A DNA stretch of 64,000 nt from Rhodamnia argentea (taxonomy: Eukaryota > Streptophyta > Magnoliopsida > Myrtales > Myrtaceae), in the NCBI RefSeq assembly GCF_020921035.1, contig NC_063150.1, positions 13,702,001-13,766,000 of the forward strand, given 5' to 3'. A program made the position numbers and the translations under genes. The notes under the pieces were generated by a model. The model saw nothing but the letters and a program-made list of their open reading frames with translations, was not told where the DNA came from and made no database searches. Shown here piece after piece: positions 13,453 to 24,750 of this stretch (its first letter is position 1; every line of letters starts with the position of its first letter).

Positions 13453-13894
13453 AGGCCACGGTCTTGGTGATGACCGAAGAATAAATGATGTGAAGTGCTG
13501 CAAATTAATACAAATTAAACAAAGAAAGAAAAAGATGTCCCAAAGTTCGGAATAGAATTAAGAATGTCAGCTCTTTCACTCGGCGAGAGAGAAGATTGTT
13601 AGTTCACTACTGTCTTGAATGCAATATCTGTGTACCAAAAACTTATGCTCTTACTTTTAGAATAAGTACATATCATCAACAATGAAGAAGCTTATGTTAT
13701 CAAACTGTATGAATAAATGTATTGTTCCTGAAAGCTTTCTTGGTAAATCAGACTATTATTTCTTTATTTCACCAAAAAAAAAGGACAGTTCTTTCTGTTC
13801 CTCTCATTATTTTTTCTAGTTCATTCTTTGAATGTACTAACATAATCTTTATAATCAATAATAAGGTTGCTTTCATGTATTCCTAGCAAATGTG

Positions 13895-14400
13895 CCTGGA
13901 GCAGCCATCCCCTACAAAGTCGTTTCCCGCATGACTCCTAAGGAGCATGAAGAAGAAGAACGCCAATGCCGGGTGACGCAACCAATGGGATTAGGCTTGG
14001 TTAAACAAAGTGTTAGCCTTCACGCTATGCCGACCTGACTTGTTCCTAAGAAAGATGGATAGGTGACCGCATGTGTGTATCGAGAGTCGTCCGGTAACTA
14101 AAAATTACAAGCATCATTTTGTTCAATCCATGCTTGGATGATTTACTCAATCAACTACATGGAGCATCCGTCCTTTTAAAGATAAAGACTCGAAAACCGG
14201 ATACCATCGCATTCGAATTGCGCTGGAGATGAGCGGAAGATCGCTCTTGGGGGGGCTTGTGATGAATTATATGAGTTGACCGTCATGCCGTTTGGACATT
14301 CAAACCCTTCGAGTACCTTTTCTGTGCTTGTGAATAAAATGTTTAGCTCCTTCTTTGGAAGATTTGTCATCGTAAATTTCAATGACTATCCTTAATTATA
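13895..14400 (+). mobile_element. Decayed Ty3/gypsy reverse transcriptase fossil
   Basis: Translation in shifting frames gives the usual order of the family: RMTPKEHEE (compare RMSPKEHEEL just before the reverse transcriptase), VPKKDG, a CLDDLLNQLHGAS block, a YHRIRIALE block, then VDRHAVWTFKPFEY where E(Y)ELTVMPFGL...STF is expected. Stop codons and several frameshifts interrupt it and no YxDD survives. This is a pseudogene fragment with no LTRs recognised around it. Confidence 0.7.
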
Positions 14401-16560
14401 GCAAGGATGAGGAAGAACACACGACACATCTCCAACAATGATTCCAAGCTTTCGGAGAGCAAAAGTTATTTGCTAATCTCGAAGAAATGTCACTTCTTTA
14501 CTGACCATGTAATTTTCTTGGATATGTTTGAAGATTTTTTCTAGAGAAAGAAAAAATAGTGGAACATCCAAGTATGAATACTCACATTTTCCGGTAAGCC
14601 CATCACCCTCGTGCTTTGCAATCAGTGTTTTAAATTATGCATCAAGACACTCGTTAACATGATCCAACTAAAAAAACAATGTTATAACAAAATATTTTTT
14701 ATTGAGAACATAAAAATGATCATAACGTGATATTCTAAAAACAGAAGTTGTTTTGTTCTCTATAATCATCCCTTTCTTTCTTTATCTACCGGTCCACATT
14801 AAAAAAAAAAAAGGGGTTCAAAAAACGTGATGATTGAAAAGTGAAAAACTGAGTTTTCCAATTGCATGAGCATATAAAAAAGTTTTGAATTAGGTTCGCG
14901 AAGTCAAAATGATCTGTTGATCACGTAAGATTCATTTGATGGATCCAAATCCACATAGACCGGTCTAGTCCGGTCCCGTCCAGATAAGTATTTGCCCGAA
15001 TTTTTAAGGCCATCGAGCCGTCGTTTTACGCCTTGATTCGCATGGCCACGTGGCCCAATTGGGAGTGCCTTGGAGCAAGTGGGGACAGATTCCATCTGAT
15101 CTAATACATTCTTGGGGCTTTCTTGCTTGTATACTAGCTAGGGTTTCAAAGTCAGACCACGAGGAGTTTCACATATCCTCACTTGCTGCTTCTTCTTCTT
15201 CTTCTTCCTTTTTCGACTTCCGTTTGGTACGAAAGTTGTCGCAAATCATCGTTACACAGGCAGGGTACATGATGGTCCTAATTTCGTTCGATAAATTCAT
15301 TCCATTAATAGATAAAAAGTTATTTATTTTCATGGCCATATATACGAAAATGTTTTTGCACCGATGATGTAGTCCTTTGAGTCTCCTACATAAGAAACGC
15401 AACCAAAGTCAAATATTCCAAACCAATCATTGCTAAACATAGTTGTACGAAAAACGAATTCCAGTTCAATGATGAAGAGATGATGGAATTCGAAAAACGA
15501 ATTCCAGGTCCGCCACATCATGTATCTATTTCGATATACGGCCTTCATAAGATAATATTCGGGGAAATCTTCCGACCTCTCAATCGACGAGAGGCCGAGC
15601 ACGGGCCACCGGTTTCGGTCACTCGTCTCCGTGTTTTGTCATCGCGCGGCCGGCTCTTGCCAAACCACACTTCGCTGTAGACAACTTGGTATGTGAAGAA
15701 GGTTCGTCCAAGCTGCTCAATGGTCCATTTGACAACATCGTTTTCTTCTCTCGGTCCAAAAAAGAGGAAGTTTCGTACCAATAGAAAAATATCGGTGCGT
15801 TGAAACGAAAATTGGCTTCTTGGCACTTCCTTTGTTCTTTCTGTTTGCCATTTAGGCGAGGGTGGCATTGCCCTTTTAATCTTGGCAGGAAGAAATCGGA
15901 TTTTTTATTTGTGGATTACAGACAACAAAGAAGTAGCTCCCTTCATTTTTAATTGAGTTTAGATTTGGTTAAACGCTTTGTTTAGTTCATTAGATCACGT
16001 GTTCATAGAATGTTAAATTTGCATTTTTTTCATAGTCATTTCCAGGAAAATGACAATATTATCCGATGTTCGGTTAAAATCAGAAAATGAATAGGATTTT
16101 TTTTTTTTTTTTGTTCGCTGTTTGGGAAACAAATAAAGCCATAGATTGAAATGTTCGCGCCTGTTCATGCTCAACCTATCTAAGCTTAAACACATTCCAC
16201 GAGCGCATTAAACTTCAATGAAGCCAAGTTATGGTTCAATAAAAATTTTCATACAACAATTTATATTCACGTGCAGTACACGTCCGAACTTATAAATATA
16301 TATATAAAGGTATGAAATTATGGCTCCGTTTATTTCGCGAAAATTGAAATATTTTTGGAATATATATTTTAGAAAGTCATTTTCCAGGAAAATGAGAATA
16401 TTTTTTTTATTTGGTTGAATCCTGCAAATGAATAGGAATATATTGTCCACAATTTGATATGGAAAATATGATTTCATTTTGTTAAAGGAAATTACTAAAA
16501 GCTTTGAATTTTTAATTATTTTATTTTTCTTTTCTTTTTTTTCTTTTTCCTTTTTTGCTT
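14401..16560. other. Non-coding or unassigned sequence
   Basis: AT-rich sequence with a TTC microsatellite at 15188-15207 and T runs near 16099-16111 and 16521-16550. 15545-15868 is open on the minus strand for 107 codons but overlaps competing open frames and has no recognisable motif. The 16321-16475 stretch begins GGCTCCGTTTATTTCGCG, resembling the ends of the small repeats at 30403 and 34868. Confidence 0.3.
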
Positions 16561-16689
16561 CTTCTGCCGATCGTTAACCCCGATCGGAAAAATTAATTAT
16601 TATTTTGCAGTTCTTGGTCAAGAGAACATGTTGCCCTCGCTGTTGACGTACGAGTACCAATCGCCGACGCCGAATGCCAGGTTTGAGCT

Positions 16690-16995
16690 TGCCTTCAGCT
16701 TGAAGACCGACCGCAGCAGCTGCTGGATCGACAGCGAGATTCAAGTGTGCTTCCTCGTCGTCGTCGAGGCTGCTGGTTGCAGTTGCGGAGGAGGAGGGGG
16801 GAAGGTGCAGGTGGAGATGGCGGAACCAAACTGGCGCTTGATGGACTTGAGCTCGAAGGAGCCGTAGCGCACGCTCCCGCAGTTCCAAACCACCGAGCTA
16901 GGCCGGGTCGAGTTGCTTCTCCTTGGATGATTCCAACGATTTCTCCATGTCCGCCGTTAACTCGCCGAAATCTGGCGAGGCTGAGCCTCGCCGAA
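16690..16995 (-). pseudogene. Possible gene fragment, WxCGSxxYxSFELKS-like
   Basis: On the minus strand a GC-rich segment reads MEKSLESSKEKQLDPA, then hits a TAG. After a frame change it continues as VWNCGSVRYGSFELKS, followed by a proline run and another stop. The second part resembles small plant proteins with a WDCGSxLYDSxEL core, but this is from memory and not verified. The stop and frame shift suggest a broken copy. The upstream sequence (to 17030) stays open in yet another frame. It could also be chance in GC-rich DNA. Confidence 0.25.
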
Positions 16996-16999
16996 CGTT

Positions 17000-19900
17000 G
17001 CGTTTTGTAGTCATGACCACGAGCCATGGCAAACCACCATGCACGGAAGCCTTGTCCAGTCCACTATTTCACACAACTTGCGTAGCCCACGTGTTAAATG
17101 TGAAGTCAATTTTGCTGGAATCAAGGATTTATAACCCCATTTGGACGGCGAGACGCTGAAAGCCACACACTACTCCTCGATCATAGCCCTTTTCCATGTC
17201 TAATTTTAAAACAGCCTGAAATTTCCTTTTGCGATTTTTATTTACGATAAGTATCAAGTGGAATTGCAATGAAGTTGGTTCTAGGGTATATTTGAATTCG
17301 CACGTTGTCACTTAGTAGATCCATACTAAGGCTCAATCCAATTTAGTCTGCTCCAACAACTAAATTTTCCACAACCCCATTATTTTTGCTAAAGTCTTGC
17401 ATTTAATCGGATTATGCTAATCGATATGTCCTTAGGCACGATCAAATATTAGAGTAGAAAATGGCATTTGAAACGAAATTTAGATATTTGAATTGTTACA
17501 TCTTATCTTCGATAGTTATATATCACACAACGTGTAACGACCAACCTCTCCCACAAAGTGGGAGGAAGATGATTGAGCCACACAGAATTTAAGTAATACA
17601 TCCGCCTCGCACAACAATGAGTGCTACTTCTAGCATTTTTTTACGGGAAAGATCGGTATAAAGGGAGAATTACAATTTCCTCCCACCCCCTAAGCTTTTG
17701 GGATTGTGGCAAGTTGCCCCCTTGCGTTTTAATTTTTGCAACTTGCCCCCTTACCTTTCGAAATTGGTGACAACGTGACCCTAACGTGACCCTAGCGTTA
17801 CCTTTCGAAATTGGTGAGGGCCGGCAAGGTCAATCTCGCCAATGGCCAATGTGGTCGCCCTCGCTATCGGCTACCGATTGGAGGAAGAAGGAAAAAAAAT
17901 AAATAATATGAAAAAATATCAAAATAATATTAAAATTTTCAAGGCAGCACCGACTAGTGAAATTTACCCAGATAGACTAAATTGAGATAATTGTAAAAGG
18001 TTTACGACTAAATTGACACAATTGCAATATGTGTAGGACTCTTTTGGTAATTTTCCCGAATACACGTGACTAGTTATGGAATGCAAAATTTGTCATAAAT
18101 CATCTACATAAGTGAGGGGAAAAAAAGAATAAAGGGGCTCGTATAAAAACATATATTGGAGCTATATGTCAAAGTGCATCTGATGTTCCTTAAGTACATT
18201 CAAAATCCCTCTACCAAGGTTTCAGGATATCTCTTAACAAGTAAACTAATTCTTGAGGCTCGTCCTGGATGTCATTATTCGAGACCAGCATCTGCCTTCT
18301 CTACAGACAACAGCAATTTTCATCATCTGTATGTCATTATTGGTGAGGGCCTTCGTTCTAGTTCCGTTGCTTTTCTATCCTTTTTGGATTTTTTTTCTTC
18401 CTTGTTTTTCTCTTCCTTTGGGATTTATGTTCACGTGGCACCAACTTGGCGTCGAATCAATGCCGTGTGGCCCCAAAAACCATTTTAATAAAGAGCCATG
18501 CCACTAGTTTTCATCACCTAAATTGAGCGGAGGTAACTAGGTACTTCATTGCATTTTTCACTCAGGACTTGGGACTTGATTGCACAAATTAAAAAATTTT
18601 AGGATTTGATTGCAATTTTGTTGTAAGGTTTAAGACTTCGAATCCACTTACCCCGTCTTGTGTTCTATTATAGAGAAGTAAGAGTGGTGTGCGGTAATTT
18701 ACTTATTCATGTGACTAGTAAGTTTTAAGCATGAAAATTTACTATTAATTAGCTTTAGGTGAACGTTCTGAGCTAAGGGTAGCTTTTGGAATTGCTACTT
18801 TGACCTTTTTTTTTTCTTTTGATCGAAACTTTGAACTATTTGAAGTGTCCAATGTGTTGAGGAAGCATGGAGGGACATTTATGAAAGAAAGAGTTAAAGG
18901 TGGTTAAGGGATAAAAAAAAATGCTCAAGATTATTCTTACTTGTTGTGCTTATTTTGAGGGGGGAGAAAAAAAACATCGTGACTTTGATTGTAATTCTCT
19001 GAGATTTACCTGTGTAATCCTGATAAAAAGAGTAATTTGACCATAAAATGAAGGATGTGTACTTATAGAGTGAGCTATAGCCTCTCATAGAGAGACAAAT
19101 TCATCTCTAAACTGTTGAAGTTGTTGTTGTTGTCTCACATTGATTATGAATTGATCATGTATGCTATTTATATTCATGTAATCTCCCTACATCTATCAAT
19201 TTAAGTTTTTGGATTGGACTTTTTAACATAAACGTCGTCAAAGGTTACAAGGATTGCACCAGCGGATTCCTTTTAGACTATAAGAATTGGAAGAGCGAAA
19301 TAGACCGAGCGGAAAGGCCGAACAAATAGTTCTTCGCATTAATTTTCATCGTCCTTAACATATTTATCGTTCTTACCCAAACTAGCAATCCTCCTTAATC
19401 AGTGATTTCGATGTGAGGCATGATTTGACTTCTAGTACAAGACTGGAAAAGGTTTAACATGTGCTCTTTTAAAGCGATGTTCTGTCTGTGATTCTTTACT
19501 GGTTGGGCAAGCGATCGCGAAGCCGTAACAAGAGAGAGGTACTCGTTCAATTTCGACAGGATCAGAAGCTTTTTCTTAAGAGATCTCATTTCTTCTGTTC
19601 ATGGACGGTAAAGTCTGGCCGAAACTCCCGCAATTAGATGGAACAAAGTTAAAGTTGAATAACAACATTAAAGAACAATATAACATTCAGAATGTGTCAA
19701 TTTTAAAGTTAGACACTACATTCACGATTAATGGTTGGCCACCAATCCGTCCGACAGAATGACCGGTTGATTTTCTCCCGCAAGATGTTCCAAAAGCACA
19801 TCAAAGTTTTCTTCTTAGAAATGGCTATATTGCCTTGAAATTCTGTTTGAATTTTGCTGTTCGCCAAATGTCGTGTTCGTCGGTGTTAATCTCGTCGTGC

Positions 19901-21560
19901 TGAAATTCTCCTCACGATCCAAATATGTCAGTTGTCGGGTATGTTATACCGTCTCTTATGAAACAAAATCGCTAACTTTATGACGTTAAATTTCCCGTTA
20001 ATGTTTAGATTTTGATTCTTAGATTTCCGCGGGCTTTCATTTAGCTTATTTAGTTTGTCCTTGCCATGCATGCATGTGAAATAGTAATTAAAAATATATA
20101 TATGTATCCTACTACGAAATTATCATTAAGGAACAAGCACTCGCCAAAAAAATGGGGCGGCGCTGTTTTCACATCCTAAATGGCTAGAGACACGCCTTTT
20201 ATCCGAACAGACATACCTCTATTATGCGATAGAGAAAAATCAAATAATTTTGTATCCCGTTCCAATTTCCATTCTTTCTCTTACGAGTTTCAATTTAAAA
20301 GAAACGCAGACCCTTTTCACCCTAGCCGTCTTCTCCTTCCTGTCAACTATAGTTTTATTTCACCTCTTCATGACAAACTAAGCCAACAAAAATCAAGACT
20401 TGCTTATAGCCCTCCCAATCAATCAATTCCTACCGAAAAGAAAAAATCAATCGTCAAGTGGCAAGTTATTCGAGATGTCATTCGTTGGTCGAGAGTTGAA
20501 TTCGAAACGTGTCATAGCCATTGGAGATCCATCGTCCAATGACGCATCTTCAAATGAGGACAAACGTGCAAATCTCGTTGAATGGTTCGACTCCCAAACA
20601 TTTTCATTTTCGTCTGCAAGAAACCCATTTCGATGCAAGCATTTTTAAGGAAAGTCAATCATGCGGATCCATCATATTGACTTGGTAAATTTTAAGGTAA
20701 TCTAGCTCGTTCAAATTGACGGGGAGCGTCTCCGTCCATTAAGAGCGTGGAAATAACCCTACCCAGAAAACTACCAGTAAAGAAAGTAACTAGGAGTCCC
20801 AGAACAATGCCGGTCTGTTACCACCACCCCCATCAGTGAATAATCACATCAAGCGTCACAAATTTGACCGTGAATTTTTTTAAAACAATCATCAAGTGGA
20901 TCATTACGATGATGCAGCTCAACGTCATCAAAGCACAATGTCAAAGCTCGTGATTTCTGCAGCGTCAAATGAAATCCAAGCTACATGTGCAGCTCAACAT
21001 CATCAAAGCGCAATGTAATAATACCTTTAAAAAGGAGGAATAGGAAGAAACAAGAGAAGTGCATAGTAAAAAAAAAAATTCGATTTCTTCGTATGTACTC
21101 AATCTATATTCTTCTCTTATAAAAATGACAGATGGGAATTAGTGTCCACATCAATTTCGGGCAGATGTTGACCTTAAACACTCTTTTAATCCCATCCCTT
21201 CGTTCTGATGATAAGGCTGGATGGACGGTGAGGAAGAAGAATGAACTATGTTCATTCATTTTGATCTTTGTTTGATTTCCACGGTTTCCGTTTATCTATG
21301 AATAAATAAATAAATCCGACTCCAAGGCGGAGGACATTTCGGAACAGCAAAAAAAAAAAAAAGTGATTATTTTCTTAAATTGAAAAAGACATTGCTTTGT
21401 CTGTTCGAATTTGAGTTTCATTTGCGCCTCAATCTCGCGTGCATTTACGTCTCATTTCTGGTCTTTTTAAGGAGTCTTAAGGTTTGTTGCTCACACTCGG
21501 GAACGGAAGGTTAGTAGGGTGGCAATCGTGAAGTGTTGCTAATCTTGCTTTCCCTACACT
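17000..21560. other. Intergenic DNA with dispersed repeats, no gene seen
   Basis: About 4.5 kb of mostly AT-rich DNA. At 17680-17760 there are repeated AACTTGCCCCCTT-type words seen in plant dispersed repeats. At 20920-21015 the word GCAGCTCAAC-TCATCAAAG occurs twice. The longer open frames (18156-18488, 20180-20542) have no homology that I recognise and overlap one another in other frames. No tRNA or other RNA gene is evident. Confidence 0.35.
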
Positions 21561-21566
21561 CCTCAC

Positions 21567-21574
21567 ATAAAATA
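21567..21574 (+). promoter_or_regulatory. Candidate TATA box of galactinol synthase
   Basis: ATAAAATA lies 79 bp upstream of the galactinol synthase ATG, at a spacing that would give a leader of roughly 50 nt. It is the only TATA-like word close enough. Inferred from position only. Confidence 0.35.
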
Positions 21575-21652
21575 CCCATCTCGCTTTGGCCTCTCACCAA
21601 CCCAAAAAAGAGAGAAGGAAAGAGTTGAAAAAAAAAAAAATCCCTTTTCTCG

Positions 21653-23679
21653 ATGGCCCCGGAAGTGCCCTTCGATTCGTTCACCGGAGCCGGGAAGGTT
21701 TGTGCGGTCGATGGAGGGTATGCGAGAAAGGGGTACGTAACTTTTTTGGCGGGGAGCGGCGATTACGTGAAGGGGGTGGTGGGATTGGCGAAAGGGCTGC
21801 GCAAGGTGAAGAGCGCGTACCCGCTAGTGGTGGCGGTGCTGCCCGATGTGCCGGAGGAGCACCGCGGCATATTGCGGTCCCAAGGGTGTGTTGTCCACGA
21901 GATAGAGCCGATCTATCCTCCTGAGAACCATGTCCAGTTTGCCATGGCTTACTACGTGATCAACTACTCCAAGCTTCGCATATGGAATGTAAGTAAAACA
22001 AAGCTCACGAGTAATAATTCTAGTAGTGAAGATTCCACATAGGGAAAGAAGTCAATTTAAGGCATTCTCAACTCGGACTTTGCCTCCGACCAAAAAAACA
22101 AGAACTTGGACTTTGCCTAGTGACTAGAATTGCTTATTTTGCAGTCTTTAACATGCTAAACCAGGAACTGAATTCCGGAGTTCGTTCATGAGTTTCAAGT
22201 GATTTGATTTTACAGTTCTTAATCAGGCAGCTTCCATATGGTCTAAAAACGAGTATACTATGGTTGTCGACTTGAGGACCCCCTTTTTTCGAAGAATCCT
22301 TTAAATAAGTTCCACTTCTATCCGAATGAGTTCTATAAATCAAATGATATGACCGACTACAAGCAGATAACTAGACAAGTAGTTCATACTCAATACCTAA
22401 TTGTTGTCGCAAATCTATGTTAGTATATCTAGCATTTTTCGTATAATTTTCCGTTGACTGAGGTGGTTGGCTAGTTTGGGAAAAATCATGGACAAAAAAA
22501 CCCTTTTTTTTTCTTAGGCTATAGGAGCGAGAGGTGGCTTGAAATAGTCGGAACCATATCTACTGTCAAAGGTTGTCTCGCTGCATGTATGGTGGACGTG
22601 CATGCAACCTTTTTCAAACATGCAGGAGCAGTCGCGGTCAAATTCTTACTTTGATGCGCTGCGCGATCCAATTCGGTGATTTTTGATTCGTTTCATCCGC
22701 CCCGTACTGCAGTTCTTAGACTACAGCAAGATGGTGTATCTGGACGCGGACATTCAGGTGTACGAGAACATCGACCATCTGCTCGACGCGGAAGATGGCT
22801 ACTTCTACGCCGTCATGGACTGCTTCTGCGAGAAGACGTGGAGCCACTCTCCGCAGTACTCGGTCGGGTACTGCCAGCAGTGCCCCGAGAAGGTCGCGTG
22901 GCCTGCCGAGATGGGCTCGCCGCCACCCTTGTACTTCAATGCCGGCATGTTCGTGTTCGAGCCGAGCCGCTCGACCTACGAGAGCCTTCTCCACACTCTC
23001 AGGATCACCCCTCCCACGCCCTTTGCGGAGCAGGTGATTAACTCGAATCGATGATCTGATTAGGATATGACTTGAGGGCACAGTGAGAGAACTAGAGATG
23101 AGCATACTTTGAATGTTCGTCGCCCTTCAATTAAGCAACGAATATCTCTTTTTTCTCACTTCCTTTTTCAACAATTCTTCATGTACATGGCAGGACTTCT
23201 TGAACATGTTCTTCCAGAAAACTTACAAGCCCATCCCTCCGGCATACAACTTGGTTCTGGCCATGTTATGGCGCCACCGGGAGAACGTGGGCGAGCTCGA
23301 AAAGGTCAAGGTGGTTCACTACTGTGCCGCCGTAAGCAAATCTTCCACTTGCTTTTCATCTTTCCGCTCCTCGGCGATCTTCCGAAATTTCAAATTTCGA
23401 TCTTCCAAAAGCACCAGAGTGAAAATTTTCTTCTGTTTTCTTCAATGACAACAGGGTTCAAAGCCGTGGAGGTACACGGGCAAGGAAGCTAACATGGAGA
23501 GAGAGGACATCAAGATGCTAGTGTCCAAATGGTGGGATATCTACAACGACACATCGTTGGACTTGAGGGCGGAAGAGGCCGCCGTCCAAGCCGAAGATCA
23601 GATGGTATCGAGGTCATCCATCATGGCTTCTATGCCTGACCCAGCTATTTCCTTTGTTCCTGCACCCTCCGCCGCTTGA
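21653..23679 (+). CDS. GolS: Galactinol synthase (GT8 family), 4 exons, 339 aa
   Basis: Transfers galactose from UDP-galactose to myo-inositol, giving galactinol for raffinose-family sugars; a cytosolic enzyme. Exons: 21653-21988, 22713-23033, 23194-23331, 23455-23679; all introns are GT-AG and phase 0. Joined, they give 339 residues, typical for the family (about 325-345). Visible features are an N-terminal YVTFLAGSGDYVKGV block, the metal-binding DxD (LDADIQVY, D123 and D125), FYAVMDCFCEKTWSHSP, WPAEMGSPPPLYFNAGMFVF, a metal-ligand His in VVHYCAAGSKPW (H261) and the family C-terminal pentapeptide APSAA. The ATG at 21653 starts the conserved frame; an earlier in-frame start is not needed. 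The gene converges with MTOPVIB downstream. Its last 95 coding bases are duplicated just after the stop (see 23585-23880). Confidence 0.97.
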
Positions 23680-23880
23680 AGTAGAGAGGTCGTCCTTTGA
23701 AGAGAGTGTTTGAAATTAGTTGGTATTCAATCTGCCCAAGCCGAAGAACAGACAGTATCGAGGATATATATCACGCCTTCCATGCCTGACCCCGCTATTT
23801 CCTATGTTCCTGCACCCCCTGCCGCTTGAAGCTAGAGAGGTCTTTTGAAGTGTGTTTAAATTAGTTGGGATTCAAATCTT
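23585..23880 (+). repeat. 150-bp tandem duplication of the GolS coding tail and 3' UTR
   Basis: CCAAGCCGAAGA at 23585 and 23735 starts two diverged copies of a 150-bp unit. The first contains the end of GolS exon 4 and its TGA (23677-23679). The second repeats it in the 3' UTR, with its own in-frame TGA at 23827-23829, exactly 150 bp later. The second copy is still open and would encode a tail ending PAISYVPAPPAA, against PAISFVPAPSAA in the first. Confidence 0.85.
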
Positions 23881-24750
23881 TTTCCCTCTTTTCCAGCTTT
23901 GACCACCCGGTAATTAGTTTTCTAAGGCATCTTGGCCTTTCCTTGTTATCTAAAAAGTTATGATGAATACGTAGTGCTTATATAGACATGGTGTGGTTTT
24001 TATATATGGGACTCTGTTTCAGAAGGATTGATCCTATAACATACACTTGCGTTTCCCAAACTCTTGTTTAATGCTACCATGAGAATCCAGCGAAGATAAC
24101 CTTCCTGGAGTGAAGCGACTGACCACCATTGATCGAGCATTGCGTGGCAAATTCACGACCAACTGCCTATTTATGCATCCTTTTTGGGAATAACCTAACA
24201 CTTAATAGTATCTATCTACATCAACCAAGTCGAGACGAGTATTTCACCTTCGTTGCTTTGGTTTGTAGCTTAATATAATCATGTCGAAGGAGGAGCTCAA
24301 GACATTGCAAGCTATCATAGAACCTGCGCCGTCACCTGTCTTAGACTGTAGCACCTGTAGAGAATATTTGAATGGTCCCTCTATGATTAGAATTTGTAGG
24401 CTCATATCTTCTCTACTTCCAGCCACTGTCTTGGGGTGAACCAATATGGCAGTTTGTTACTGGTTATTACAATGGGAAGAAACAAATCTTCTCCTTCAAT
24501 AGTCTACCTAAAATTTCAGACTACAAAGGAAGCTCTGTAAAATATCAAAAGCATAACAACTTTCATTATCCAGAAGTGGACGCTGCTGCTTCAGTTGACA
24601 CAAGATCATATTTAACTAGTGAGCAAGTGTTTGCCTCTAAAAGGATTGGCACGTATGCATCATAGCCTATGTGGTCATCATCAAGAGGTGAAACACAGCT
24701 AGGTGTCTACCGATTTGCGCCACATTATATGAAGTGCAATACTCTTGGTA
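23881..24750. other. Convergent 3' intergenic region between GolS and MTOPVIB
   Basis: Presumably holds the 3' UTRs of both genes. 24444-24244 is open for 66 codons on the minus strand downstream of the MTOPVIB stop. It may be 3' UTR or an unplaced exon of a longer isoform, but I have no homology support for it. Confidence 0.35.

Noticed and set aside
15545..15868. 107-codon open frame on the minus strand
   Set aside because: No homologue recognised, competing frames in the same place, surrounded by repeat-like DNA.
24244..24444. Extra terminal exon of MTOPVIB
   Set aside because: The MTOPVIB frame ends cleanly at 24751 with the expected acidic tail and length; no motif ties this 66-codon stretch to the family.
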